Assembly: GCA_029959085.1 (NCBI GenBank)
Contig: JARWIR010000014.1
Span: 9,966,001 to 10,030,000, forward strand
DNA: 64,000 nt
DNA from: Nemophila menziesii
Lineage: Eukaryota > Streptophyta > Magnoliopsida > Boraginales > Hydrophyllaceae
Direction of reading: 5' to 3'
The notes below the pieces were generated by a model. It made no database searches. It had not been told where the DNA came from and worked only from the letters and a program-made list of their open reading frames with translations. The position numbers were made by a program, and so were the translations under genes. The number at the start of each line of letters is the position of its first letter. Positions within the stretch are counted from its first letter, which is position 1. Shown here piece by piece: positions 33,445-45,331 of this stretch.

Positions 33445-33691
33445 CTCAATTGATCCCCAAGCTTTAACCACTCTTGAAATTTGAAACTCTTGATTATTGG
33501 TTGAACAAGCTTTATTTGGGTTAGGAAAGGTGTTTTGATGATGATTCTCTATGTAAGTAAGATGAATTCTTGATGGATTTGTACGGATCTAAGAAATTGT
33601 TGGATGGATTTCTGAAATTTAAGCTTTGATTCTTGGATTCAATGTGTTTTGGTATGATATGGATGGTTGAATCTTCTTTGTGATGATGTGG

Positions 33692-35173
33692 TGATTTCTC
33701 CCTATTTGTGATGATTTATTAGTAGTTGGAGACATCATTTTAGGTGTATTTTTTAGAGTATAGGTAGATTTTCTCATGATTTAGTACACTTTCCTATTTT
33801 GTGTCTTGAATTAATTATTTATTATTTTTAGATCATATTGGGTTTAATTGTTTATTTAGTGTGAAGCTTTAAAGATATATGGTAATTAATTAGAGTCCAA
33901 GTTAATTCTAAAAGCTAAATGAAAGAGGATAAACATAGAAATTGGAGATAAGGAAACAAAAGCTAAAATATGGAAAGATAAAGTTACCAAGTAAATATGA
34001 CTTCCAGCACCTACGATCACAGATGGGCTTATATCTCAAAATCGGTGAGGAATTTGGAAGAATGGTCAAGAGAAAAGTTAGATATCTTTCCGAGACGATG
34101 AATTTCGACTACTCATACGCGTCAAACGGATAAGAATTGAAACTGTTAGGACCAAAACTAAAACAGGGCTGATCTCATATTATAGGTTTACGAATTTGAG
34201 TTGGGCTAGGAGTCCACTACTTACCTTCTCCTTCAAGAAAACGAATTAGGTCTTCCTATACCGTATAAATACAACCTCTTATCATTAGAAAATCATCCTT
34301 GTCCAGTCCTTAGGCCAGGAAGAAGTTGCAACACAAGAAGAGAAGTCTGGAAGGAGCTGTGCATCAATTATTACTTCTTCAACCTTCAATTCTGTAATTC
34401 TTTTCTTTTCTTTTATTAGTATGAACTAAATTATATTTAGCTTGAGTTTTAGCATATATGTATGAACCCTAGTTTTGGTTGACATCTATCAAATATAGGA
34501 ATTATATGTTTTAAATTGAATTTATGTTTTATTTCTCTGTTTATGTGTTGGATTATATAGAATTACCATCATAGTAGTTAGATAATCATTGCCAACGGTA
34601 TATTTAACTATAGTATTAGCACATAACTTCTAGTGTAAGGTGTAGATCTGACAAATCAACCTAACTAGATAGTCATTATGGTTTACTGTATTGTTATTTA
34701 ATCAATTACAGGAAAAGTTTGCTTAGGACTCCTTATTGACACAGGTAAACCCTATTTAAAACTACCTAGCGCAATTGAAACCGATTATTGAAATACTACA
34801 TAATTCACCCTTACATGTTTAGAACAGAAAAACTAGTGGGGATTACATGCTATTTACTCAAGCTAAACTCTCATACTATCTTCTTCTCTTGCATTTAATT
34901 TTCTGTCTTTACTTTATTAGTTTAATTTTCTTTATCAAAAACCCAAGAAAAATCTATTTGTCTTTTATTTCTCTGCGTATTATTTGTTCTAGTTTGTAAT
35001 ATTTGCACTCGATTATTGCATAAGATCTTCCTAACCTTCGTAGTCTCTGAGGAACGAATCTTACTTATTATTTAAAACTTGCATACGATATGTATACTTG
35101 CAGATCGTGCTAGGCTAGAGTGCTTATTTGCACTTATTTATATCATATTATTATCACACCCTAGTCGACACCA
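33692..35173 (+). repeat. 5' LTR of element F
   Basis: 1482 bp, starting TGATTTCTCC (one change from the family TGATGTCTCC) and ending TCGACACCA. TATAAATA at 34264-34271. It lacks about 30 bp found in the 3' LTR around 39460-39490. Confidence 0.9.
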
Positions 35174-35179
35174 AGTTTC

Positions 35180-35198
35180 TGGCGCCGTTACCGGGGAC
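35180..35198 (+). promoter_or_regulatory. Primer-binding site of element F
   Basis: TGGCGCCGTTACCGGGGAC, six bases after the LTR; tRNA-Asp-type with one mismatch, at a different position from that in A. Confidence 0.85.
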
Positions 35199-35291
35199 TA
35201 CATCGTTAGTCCTTGTGCATTTATTTGGTGCTTATATTTTAGTTAGTTCTATATTACGCTATTTCTTTTAGTTTTTGTTTTACAGATCTTT

Positions 35292-36489
35292 AGGCGAAAG
35301 CAGATTTGTTAGGGAAGGAAAGTTTCATATTACTAGATCCTGCAGAAGCTAATACAATTATGAAGAATATTCTTGACACCAAGTTAGACCAACAACTTGA
35401 TGAATTACGTGAACCAGCGCGAGAAATAGCTCAGGGAAAACTATTACATACTTTACCTTCATGTCCTAGTTGTGGAGCAAGAGCTCACTCGTGGGAGAAT
35501 TGCATGAATAATCCAGCTTCGATTTCCTTCATACCTTATCAAAGAAACCATTATTATAATGGTTATTATCAATCTCAAGGAAATTACGCTAATTATCAGC
35601 CCCCACAGAATCATAATTGGGTCGGAAATCAACAGATTTATTATCAACCGCAACCACAATCTTATTATCCTCCACAACCTATCTATCAAGAGGCGCCGAT
35701 TTATAACGAAGCTTATCAAGAACCACTTTCTTATTTGATGCAACAAACCACACAAAAGCAGCCTTCGAGTGTGGATTCAAGAATGGCTAAAATGATGCAA
35801 CTAGTTGAAGAAAATATGAAGATTAGCCAGCAAAGAAGCCAAAACAAATCCAAGGTGCTTAAGAATCTTGAGAATACAATGTCACAAATGGCGAGTAAAC
35901 TTCAAATCTTTGCAAAAGGGAACTCCCAAGTGATACCATTGCTCCTAAAGGCAATGTTTGTCATGCAGTTGAATTAAGAAGCGGAAAACAATTACCTCCA
36001 CCGAGTGTAGAACCAGAACCAAACTCTACTCATGAAAAAGTGGTTGAAGTAACAATCAAAGACAAGGTGGAAGAGGTAATCAAAAAAATGAGTGTCCAAG
36101 AGAAGACACCAGAAAAGAAAGAGAGCCTAGTGGTAACCAATACACGTCCCCCTCCACCATTCCTATCACGTGTCAAAACCAAGAACAACGAAAAAGATTT
36201 CCAGAAGTTCCTTGACATGGTGAACAAGACAAAGATTTACATACCGTTTGTAGAAGCTCTCAAAATAATGCCAAAATATCTGAAATTCATGAAGGACGTT
36301 CTTTCTAACAAACGAAGATTCGAAACTGAGGATATGAGTGGATCACCAGATGAGTGTACTACTATCGAGTTACCACCAGACGAACCTACACCCACGAACT
36401 CTTGGATGGAACCATCCATGATTATGAAGAATAGAGCTAAGAAGTTCGTGGGAGTTAGAGGTAAGGGATTTATATTTCGCAAACCATGA
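35292..36489 (+). pseudogene. Element F gag remnant, pre-protease segment and integrase-like tail
   Basis: The leader joins directly to late gag: text resembling E's RRRADLLGDKGFVLLD appears at about 35292, so about 190 N-terminal codons are missing. The CCHC knuckle CPSCGARAHSWENC is at about 35459-35500, followed by a Tyr/Asn/Gln-rich tail (35560-35720). A frameshift near 35940 leads to LRSGKQLPPP, then the Athila-type pre-protease block (PPPPFLSRVK, FVEALKIMPKYLKFMKDVLSNK; 36040-36330). The protease is missing. The last 30 residues (SWMEPSMIMKN ... FVGVRGKGF; about 36400-36489) align with the integrase tail of E. Confidence 0.75.
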
Positions 36490-36499
36490 CCAAGGTAAG

Positions 36500-36551
36500 A
36501 CGTCTAACTTTAAAAGACGTTAAATAAAAGTGCTATACGGGAGACAACCCG
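36500..36551 (+). promoter_or_regulatory. Paired hairpins after the integrase tail, element F
   Basis: ACGTCTAACTTTAAAAGACGT (36500-36520) and CGGGAGACAACCCG (36538-36551): same stems as A, with a changed loop base in the first. Confidence 0.7.
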
Positions 36552-36699
36552 CAAGTTTTACCTTTTTAGGTTCTAATTCATGTTTAGTTTAGTTATTTTT
36601 GGTTGATATTGCATATGTGAGAAAGGTATTAGTGTTTTTGATGTTCAGGAATTAAAGAAATCGAGTTTGGGAGAAAAACGGATTTTTTGGGAGTGTTCT

Positions 36700-36965
36700 G
36701 ACCTGCCACCGGTATACCAGGCTTTACCGGCGGTATACCGCAGGTCAAAAGCACGAGCCCACAGGTGTCGTTACGTGTTCCATGCCGAGAGGTAAATTTC
36801 GAAGGAGGATAGCACTGGTATACCGGGCCATACCTCCGGTATACCAAACAGAACAAAAACCCGATCCCACAGGTTCGCAACACGGGGTTTTTGACGAAGC
36901 ATGCATCTGGAGGAACGGTAGCTCTGGTATACCGGGCCCTACCACCGGTATACCGCCCGACACCG
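36700..36965 (+). repeat. GGTATACC palindrome array of element F
   Basis: Three degenerate units of about 100 bp, each with a pair of dyads: CCGGTATACC, GCGGTATACCGC (36730-36741, perfect), CTGGTATACCGG, TCCGGTATACC, CTGGTATACCGG, ACCGGTATACCG. It sits in the same place as the arrays of A, B, E and H. Confidence 0.8.
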
Positions 36966-37405
36966 CTGGAAAGAGAAATTTTTCACGTTTTTCAGGTCAT
37001 AAGGAAGAGGAGACTGGTCTATCACGAATTTTACAATCCTTAAGCCTCTCTTTCTTCTCCAAACCTCTCCCAACTCTATTAAAGCTTCATCAAACCTTCC
37101 CTAAACATCAAAACACTACCCAATCACCATAAAAACACATCCAGTCCTTTCTCCACATCATTACAAAGAAGATTCAACCACCCATATCATACCAAAACAC
37201 ATTGAATCCAAGAATCAAAAGCCTAAATTTTAGAAATTCACCCTACAATTTTTAAATCTATACCAATCAATCAAGAATCCATCTTACCCACATAGAGAAT
37301 CATCATTAAAACACCTTTCCTAACCCAATTAAAGCTTGTCCAACCAATAATCAAGAGTTTCAAATTTCAAGAGTGGTTAAAGATTTGAGTTGGGGGTTAA
37401 TTGAG

Positions 37406-37970
37406 ATGACTAAGAGAACAGATACATTATTCACTATAAGAGAGATGAAGAAAAGCAAGGTATTGGGTTCTATTGATAAGAAATCAAGTAAGAAAAGTTC
37501 TAGTTTCAATACAAAGGGTAAAACAGGTCACGAAAAGAGAGGTCAGCTAGCTGTGTTTGATTCAATGTGTAAAAAGGTTCCAGCTCTAGTGAAGAAGACA
37601 ACACAACCTCTACAGATCGAAGGCCCTACACCCGAGGAAAAACAGAAAGCTTCAATGGCCATGATAGCTTCTCCGAAGAAACAAGTAAAGGAACTACCTT
37701 TTGCTTATGAGAAAGTATTTGAAGAAGAAGTTGATAGAGGAGAATAAAAAAACGTTTCTTGGAGATTAGAGAAAGATTGGGTTGGTTTGTGAATTGTAAA
37801 TTGTATTTGAGAGGAGAGGAAGAGGATGTGGCACAGTTGATCTATGAAGAGGTGATACGATTTTCGGTCTCTCCCATGTCATTATTTAATGCAATATCCT
37901 ACTATGATCACATGTATTGATCGGAAAGCGAATATAATTTTGGGTGAAGTAGAAACACTTGGTCGATAAG
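37406..37970 (+). pseudogene. Accessory ORF of element F with internal deletion
   Basis: ATG 37406 (MTKRTDTLFTIREMKKS) just after a polypurine-like copy (37384-37397). It is open to a TAA at 37745, through VPALVKKTTQPLQIEG and KELPFAYEKVFEEEV. Beyond it, frames are broken; text equivalent to LRGEEEDVAQLIYEEV and RFSVSPMS is recognisable at about 37810-37890. The central part of the plant transposon domain is missing, as in E. Confidence 0.65.
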
Positions 37971-38549
37971 GCGAGGTAATAGCCTCGAAGAATATGTTTT
38001 CTTTCTTCCCTACCATTTCTTTATGTGAAATATGTGTGCTAATTTTAAATTTTAGTTCTTTCTTAAGTCTTTCTCGAGTCGGGGGGACACAGCTCACTTT
38101 TGAGTTGGGGGTGGGGATTCGTTATCCTCATCTTCCTTTTTGTTTTTGCATAAAATTTAAATTTTTTTAGGTTGAAATAGGCATAGAATATGTTGAATGT
38201 ACCTATCTGAGCATGATCTGATTAAGTTAATGATAGTAAGTAGTATGTTTTTGAAAGATGTCATAAATATGTTTAGTATGCATGTATGAAAACAGGAAAT
38301 AAAAGATAGAAAAGTGAATGAGCAATGCTAAGAAGTCACGTTGAAAGTTGACTTGAAATTAATCTTGACTTGAAATTCATGGATTGTTGATTGTGTGTAT
38401 ATTAAGCATACGTGTGCATTATTTCTTGAGCATTACTACATGAGACTTTTTAGATATTTTGCTCTAGGATCATTCATTGTGTTATGTTCTTATTCTCCTC
38501 CTACTTCTTCTTCTTGACAACCCTACTAGTCTTTATTCTTTATTCTTAT

Positions 38550-38582
38550 TGTATCGGGACGATACAACTTTGAGTTGGGGGT
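38550..38582 (+). promoter_or_regulatory. Hairpin and 3' polypurine tract of element F
   Basis: TGTATCGGGACGATACA (38550-38566) and TTTGAGTTGGGGGT (38569-38582), identical to A although the surrounding sequence has diverged. An earlier copy of the tract is at 38099-38112. Confidence 0.85.
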
Positions 38583-38584
38583 CT

Positions 38585-40102
38585 TGATGTCTCCCCATTT
38601 GTGATGATTTATTAGTAGTTGGAGACATCATTTTAGGTGTATTTATTTGAGTATAGGTCGATTTTCTCATGAATTAGTACACTTTCCTATTTTGTGTCTT
38701 GAATTAATTATTTATTATTTTTAGAGCATGTTGGGTTTAATTGTTTATTTAGTGTGAAGCTTTAAAGATATATAGTAATTAATTAGAGTACAAGTTAATT
38801 CTAAAAGCTAAAGAAAAGAGGATAAACATGGAAATTGGAGATAAGGAGACAAAAGCTAAAATATGGAAATATAAAGTTACCAAGTAAAACTGAATTCCAT
38901 CACCTACGACCACAAATAGGATTATATCTCAACATCGGTGAGGAATTTGGAAGAATGCTCAAGAGAAAAGTTAGAGATCTTTCCGAAACGATGTATTTCG
39001 ACTACTCCCAACGCGTCAAACGGATAAGAATTGAAGTTGTTAGGACCAAAACAATAACGGGGCTGATCTCATATTTTAGGGTTCCGAATTTCAGTTGGGC
39101 TACGAGTCCACTACTTACCTCATCCTTCAAAAAACGAATTAGGTCTTCATATACCCTATACATACAACCTCTTATCATTAGAAAATCATCCTTGTCCAGT
39201 CCTTAGGCCAGGAAAAAGCTGCAACACAAGAAGAGAAGTCTGGAAGGAGTTGTGCATCAATTATGTCTTCTTCAACCTTCAATTATGTAATTCTTTTATT
39301 TTATTTTATTTTATTAGTATGAGCTAAATTATATTTAGCTTGAGTTTTAGCATATATGTATGAACCCTAGTTTTGGCTGACATCTATCTAATTTGGGAAT
39401 TATATGTTTATAATTGAATTTATGTTTTATTTCTCTGTTTATGTGTTGGATTTATATTCTGTGTTCTTTGTGGATCATGACCATATAGAATCACCATCAT
39501 AGTAGTTAGATAATCATTCACAACGGTATATTTAACTATAGGGTTAGCACATAACGTCTAGTGTAAGGTGTAGATCTGACAAATCAACCTAACTAGATAG
39601 TCATTATGGTTTAGTGTATTGCTATTTAATCAATTGCAGGAAAAGTTTGCTTAGGACTCCTTATTGACACAGGTAAACCCTATTTAAAACTACCTAGCGC
39701 AATTGAAACCGATTATTGAAATACTACATAATTCACCCTTACATGTTTAGAACGGCAAAACTAGTGGGGATTACATGCTATTTACTCAAGCTAATCTCTC
39801 ATACTATTTTCTTCTCTTGCATTTAATTTTCTATCTTTACTTTATTAGTTTAATTTTCTTTATCAAAAACCCAAGAAAAATCTATTTGTCTTTTATCTCT
39901 CTGCGTATTATTTGTTCTAGTTTGTAATATTTGCACTCGATTATTGCATAAGATCTTCCTAACCTTCGTAGTCTCTGAGGAACGAATCTTACTTATTATT
40001 TAAAACTTGCATACGATCTGTATACTTGCAGAACCGTGCTAGGCTAGGGTGCTTATTTGCACTTATTTATATCATATTTTTATCACACCCTAGTCGATAC
40101 CA
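38585..40102 (+). repeat. 3' LTR of element F
   Basis: 1518 bp, TG...CA. The start has the perfect inverted repeat TGATGTCTCC (38585-38594) / GGAGACATCA (38621-38630). Confidence 0.92.
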
Positions 40103-40300
40103 TGTGGAGAGAAATTTGATGAGTTTTTATGGTGATTGGGTAGTGTTTAGATGTTTAGGGAAGGTTTGATGAAGCTTTAATGGAGTTGGGAGAGGTTTGG
40201 AGAAGAAAGAGAGGCTTAAGGATTGTAAAATTCGCACTAGAACTCACCTCCTCTTCTTTATAACCTGTAAAACACAATTTTTTCTCTCTCCAACGGCGCT

Positions 40301-40562
40301 GGCCGGTATACCGCCCATAAGGACCGGCATGCCGGTGCGCTGGTCCTTTGAATATCTCATCCTCAGCAAAAAACCCGAATCGCGTACACGATGACTCATG
40401 TTTTGTCTTGACCGGCATACCGGCGATATTGACTGGCATACCAGTGCGGTCAGCTCTCGAAATTTAACTCTCGGCAAAGAACCCGAGACGAGTATCCGAG
40501 GTCTCGTGTTTCTGACCTGCCGACTTAACAGTAGTATGGCCCGGCATGCCGGTGGCAGGTCA
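40301..40562 (-). repeat. Palindrome cluster of element E
   Basis: Dyads with two centres: GGTATACC (about 40304) and GGCATGCC, including the perfect 14-bp palindrome ACCGGCATGCCGGT (40323-40336), plus GACCGGCATACCGG, GACTGGCATACCAG and CCGGCATGCCGG. Same position as the arrays of the other elements. Confidence 0.78.
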
Positions 40563-40704
40563 GTATAAACCCAAAAAATTCGTTTTTCCTACCAAACTCG
40601 ATTTCTTTAACACCTGAAAATCAAAAACACTAATACCCTTCTCAAATATGCAATATCAACTAAAAAAAACTAAGCTAAACATGAATTAAAAACATAAAAA
40701 ATTG

Positions 40705-40756
40705 CGGGTTGTCTCCCGTAGAGCACTTTTATTTACCGTCTTTTAAAGTTAGACGT
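40705..40756 (-). promoter_or_regulatory. Paired hairpins after the integrase tail, element E
   Basis: Minus strand: ACGTCTAACTTTAAAAGACGG (ending 40736) and CGGGAGACAACCCG (40705-40718). Confidence 0.68.
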
Positions 40757-40766
40757 GCTACCTCGG

Positions 40767-41350
40767 TCATGGTTGAACATCACCTCCACAACAACAAGCA
40801 AGTTTACTAACATTTGGCATGCGAAACTTGAATCCCTTTCCTTTCACTTCCACGAACTTTTCAGATCTATTCTTTGTAGCAATGGATGGTCTCATCCAAA
40901 AGATCTGGGGTGTATGCACGTCTTGTGGTAACATTATGTTATATGAAGCATTACACTCCTCTGGCAATCCATTGATCTTTTCGGTTTCTAAGCTTCGTTT
41001 GTTAGAAAGAATGTTCTTCATGAATTTCAGATATTTTGGCATTCTTGTGAGAGCTTCTACAAACGGGATGTTGATATTTAACTTGTTCACCATGTCAAGG
41101 AAATTCTTGAATTCGTTTTCATTGTCCTGCTTTTTGACACGTGATCGGAATGGTGGAGGAGGACGTGTGTTGTTTACCACTGAGCTCTCTTTCTTTTCTG
41201 GTGTCTTCTCTGGGACACTCTTTTGTTCAATTGCCTCCTTTACCTTATCTTTAATTGTTTCTTCAACCACTTTTTCAGGAATAGAGGTTGGTTCTGGTTC
41301 TACTCTAGGTGGAGGTAATTGTTTTCCACTTCTCAATTCAACTGCATGAC
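40767..41350 (-). pseudogene. Element E pre-protease segment joined to integrase-like tail
   Basis: Open on the minus strand from about 41350 (LRSGKQLPPPR). It has the acidic linker, PPPPFRSRVKKQ, INIPFVEALTRMPKYLKFMKNILSNK and LPEECNA, which in Athila-like elements is followed by protease. Here about 12 residues later comes a tail with WMRPSIATKN, KGFKFRMPNVSKL and CCGG, matching the end of the A and H polyproteins in order. The whole protease has been removed without closing the frame. The product would be a structural linker with no catalytic domain. Confidence 0.7.
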
Positions 41351-41632
41351 AAGCATAATCTTCGGGAGTAATAGTGTCACTTGGGAGTTGCCCTTTTGGT
41401 CTGTTTTGGAGTGTACTCTCTATGTGTGACAGTGTATACTCAATATTCTTGATTACCTTGGACTAGGTTTGGATTCTTTGCTGGCTCATCTTCATATTTT
41501 CTTCAACTACTTTCATCGTTGCAGCCATACTTATATCCAAACTCGAAGGCTGCCTTTGTGTACAGCTTGTTGCATTGAATATTGAGGTGGCTCTTGATAA
41601 GCTTCTTTATAAATTGGCGCTTCTTGGTAGAT

Positions 41633-42646
41633 TTATTTATAGATCGACGCTTCTTGATATATAGGTTGTGGTGGATAGTAAGATTGAGGTCGAGGTTGAT
41701 AATAAGTCTCTTGATTTCCGACCCAATTTCTATTTTGTGGGGACTGATAATTGGCGTAACTTCCTTGAGGATGATAATACCCATTATAATAATGGTTTAT
41801 TTGATGAGATACGAAGGAATTTGAAGCTATATTATTCATGCAATTCTCCCACAAATGGTTTCTTGCTCCACAACCTGGACATAAAGGTGAAGTATGTACT
41901 AGATTTACCTGAGCTATTGTTCGCGCTTGTTCTCGTAATTCCTTGAGTTGTTGGTTTAACTGTTTGAGCCTTAGAGATTCTAAGGTCTCTTCTTGTTTTT
42001 CTGTGTCAATCGGCCAACTTCTCTCGGTCTCAATAACTTTCTCCATAATATTTTCAGCTTCTTCAGTATCTAATAATACGAAACCTTTATCTCCTAGCAA
42101 ATCTGCTCTTCTTCTGGACTCATTATTGAGTCCTCCATAGAACATAGTTAATGAATATTCGGGCGATGATACATGGTATGGACATCTCGCCTTCATCTCA
42201 TTAAAACGTAACCATGCTTCGCCAACACTCTCTCCGTCTTCCTGCATAAATTGTTCAAGCTCCAACATATCTTTTAATCGTCTACTAGCCGGATAAAATC
42301 GGTCTAGGAATTTGGATTGAAGCTTGTCCCAATCTGGAATAACATTAGGGTGTTGGGTATCGTAACAATCGCTTGCAATTCCGGTCAAAAAGAACTGAAA
42401 CATAATGTAGTACATTTGCTCCTTTGTAACGCCTTTAATGATATAAGCGTCACAGATCTGCATAAATTTCTGAACATACCGGACGGGATCTTGTTGTGCA
42501 GCACAACTAAATTGTCCATGACTCGCAAACTGTGCTATCATGCCTGGATCTGGTCTAAATTTAGCGGCTTGGATTTCTGGAGTGCGGATTTCTCGTGGTT
42601 GCACTCTGAATGAGATGGGAAGATCAAGTCTCCTCGGGCTTGCCAT
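41633..42646 (-). pseudogene. Element E gag, C-terminally truncated
   Basis: ATG 42646 (MASPRRLDLP) on the minus strand, open for about 337 residues. The retrotransposon gag domain spans about residues 25-190 (FRPDPGMIAQFASHG, YVQKFMQICDAYI, FFLTGIASDCYDTQHP, KFLDRFYPASRRLKD, EDGESVGEAWLRF). The nucleocapsid knuckle CPGCGARNHLWENC is near 41880-41840. A stop at 41633-41635 ends it in the Tyr/Gln-rich tail, where F continues. A short local duplication (IYQEA-type repeat near 41620-41660) lies beside the stop. Close to functional gag size. Confidence 0.82.
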
Positions 42647-42743
42647 CTGTAAAATCTGTAAAAACAAAAACTATAAGAAAAAGCGTAAAATAGAACTAAC
42701 TGAAATATAAGCACTAAATAAATGCACAAGGACTAACGATGTA

Positions 42744-42762
42744 GTCCCCGGCAGCGACGCCA
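42744..42762 (-). promoter_or_regulatory. Primer-binding site of element E
   Basis: Minus-strand TGGCGTCGCTGCCGGGGAC, six bases inside the 5' LTR; tRNA-Asp type with two mismatches. Confidence 0.78.
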
Positions 42763-42768
42763 AAAACT

Positions 42769-44279
42769 TGGTGTCGCCTAAGGTGTGATAAAATAATGAA
42801 TAAAATAAGTGCAAATAAACACCCTAGGCTGAGCACGGTTCTGCAAGTTTTACAGGACGTATGCAAGTTTTAATGATAAATAAGATTCGTTCCTCAGAGA
42901 CTACGAAAGTTAGGAAGAACTTATGCAATTTATCAAGTGCAACTATTCAGCTAGAAATAATAATACGCAAGTAGAAAGAAGAGATAGATAGATTTTTATT
43001 TGGTTTTTGAATAAGAAAACAAAACTAATAAATTAAAGACAGAAAATTAAATAAAAGGAAAGAACAGATAGTATGATAGTTTAGCCTGAGAAATTAGCAA
43101 GTAATCCCCACTAGTCTTGTTTACTCTAAACATGTAAGGGTGAATCATGTAGTATTGCAATAGTCGGCCTCAATTATGATAGGTAGTTTAAAATAGGGTT
43201 AACCTGTGTTAATAAGGTGTCCTAAGCAAAATTTTCCTACAATTGATTAATGATGCTAACACCAAACCATAATGGCTATCTAGTTAGGTTTATTTGTCAG
43301 GTCTAAACCTTAAGCTAGACGCTATGTGTTGTTTCCAATAGTTAAATATGCCTTAGCTATTGAATATCTAAATATTATTAGATTAATCATATACGGTTGC
43401 AATCCGCAAAGAAAACAGACAATAAATCAGAACACATAAACAGAGAAATAAAACATGAATTCAGTTTAAAACATATAATTTCCAAATTAGATAGACGTTT
43501 AAACAAGTCTAGGGTTCATACATATATGCTAAATCTCAAGCTAAAGTTATTTAATTCATACTATAGAAAGAAAAAGAAAAAATTACAGATTTGAAGGTTG
43601 AAGATGACGTAATATGGTTTTCCACTCCTTCCAGACTTCTCTTCTTGTGTTGTAAGCTTCTTCCTCACTTAAGGACTAGCCAAGGATGTGTTTCTTCTGA
43701 TTAGAAGGTGTATTTAAAGGGTATAGGGAGTATAAGATAGGTATTGGACTCCAAGCCCATCTCAAATTCGTAACCCTAGAATATAGAAAATGTAAGATTT
43801 TGAAGCTGTTTTATTTTGGCCGTAACTGATTCAATACTTATCCGGTTGGCGCGTTCCAATAGTCGAAACTGATCGTCTCAGAAAGCTCTTTAACTTTGAT
43901 GTAGACCATGCTTCCAAACTCCTATCCAATCTTGAGTTATGATCACATTTAGGTTCCTAGATGTTGGAATTCAGATTTATTTGGCAACTTTATCTTTTCC
44001 TTATTCATATTTCTTTCCTTTATCTCCAATTCCCATGTTTATTTTCTTTCCTTTATCTCTTAGAATTAACTTGGCCTCTAATTAATTCCCATATATCTTT
44101 ATAGCTTCACACTAAATAAACAATTAAACCCAATATGCTCTAAAAATAATAAATAATTAAATCAAGACACGAAATAGAAAAGTGTACTAAATCATGAGAA
44201 AATCGACCTATACTCTAATAAACACACCTAAAATTATGTCTCCACGATAGATTAAATCATCACAAATTGGGAGATATCA
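42769..44279 (-). repeat. 5' LTR of element E
   Basis: 1511 bp; plus-strand ends TGGTGTCGCC and GGGAGATATCA (one change from GGGAGACATCA). Its TATA region reads TTTAAATA rather than TATAAATA. Confidence 0.88.
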
Positions 44280-44284
44280 ATACT

Positions 44285-44525
44285 GTTTCATATAGATTCC
44301 CTATCCTGGGGGATGTTCTGATTTAGTGAGATTTTGTAGCTCTGTTGTATATTGGATATAGAGAGATGTGGGAAGAATATTTAGGGAGAGAACCAGTCTT
44401 AGCAACCCGTTGTAGATATTTCTATGACATCTGGATTATTTTGTAGTGTGATCTAGATAGTCTTTTGACATAATTATATTTTGGCTTCTAATAGGTAAAT
44501 TGAATTTACAAAATCTTCTTTTGAC

Positions 44526-44590
<65 letters not shown>

Positions 44591-45328
44591 CATTACGATT
44601 TTATGTTTAGATTAATTTGTTAAAGGCCTTGTAGTCTTATGTTGTTTACTTAGGTATGTCCCATGTACCGTTTGAGATCCAGAGGTGAGAAATCGTGATG
44701 TGAAAATAATAAAGATTGACCCTAATGGATTTTAGATACTTTGCATTATATTGGTGAATATTTACCTTATCCATATTTTCTTTTATTTAAGTCGCCTTGA
44801 AGGATTAGGTGTGGTGACTTGAGTCTGTGGCATGGTGCATCCTTGGTTTCGGGTTGTGTGTAACTTGACATAGTGTCATGAGTATGAATACAGTTATTCG
44901 ATGATGTATCATGATTTTTGAACAATTTGGGATCTTGTTAGGGTTAATTTGTTCTGGATATGGATTACAAAACTATTCGAGCATTTAACACCATGAAGAA
45001 AGGCATATTAAGCATTTCTTAAGGATATATACATTTTTTATATGAAAGTGGTACAAACTATTTTATATCTCTTACAGTTAATTTAAGGCCTTGTTGTTGA
45101 GTTGTTATGACTATCAGTACGTGTTGAAACCCCTAATTTGATATATTTTGAGTAAATTATTTCATGGAGAACTTAAAATTAATATTTATATAAATTATAT
45201 GATATGATTTATTTTTTAGTTACTTTAATATAAAGTTGGTTTTCGATGTATAATGATCATGTTAATTATTTTGGTTATAAAATATCGTTTGTCTTTTCCT
45301 TGAGCCGAAGTTGAAAATCCTGGGTAAC
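44285..45328. other. AT-rich intergenic sequence
   Basis: No gene or element recognised apart from a dinucleotide repeat. It was joined to 28278-29639 before E inserted. Confidence 0.4.
44532..44588. repeat. (TA)n microsatellite
   Basis: Uninterrupted TA repeat of about 28 units. Confidence 0.97.
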
Positions 45329-45331
45329 TAA

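Larger units (their letters stand above)
33692..40102 (+). mobile_element. Element F: truncated Athila/Tat-like element inserted in E
   Basis: 6411-bp plus-strand element with perfect target duplication TGTGG (33687-33691 and 40103-40107). LTRs 33692-35173 and 38585-40102. It lacks the N-terminal half of gag, the protease, RT, RNase H and integrase core. It belongs to E's subfamily but lies in opposite orientation, within E's accessory ORF leader. Confidence 0.92.
29645..44279 (-). mobile_element. Element E: protease-less Athila/Tat-like element, split by F
   Basis: Minus-strand element with perfect target duplication ATACT (29640-29644 and 44280-44284). LTRs 42769-44279 (5') and 29645-31175 (3'). 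About 8.2 kb without element F. Has gag, a pre-protease segment, an integrase-like tail, a palindrome cluster and an internally deleted accessory ORF; protease, RT, RNase H and integrase core are absent. LTR divergence is a few percent by eye. Confidence 0.9.

Noticed and set aside
33942..34133. Short frame in the LTR of F (and 38835-39206)
   Set aside because: LTR sequence before the transcription start; differs in length between the two LTRs of one element.
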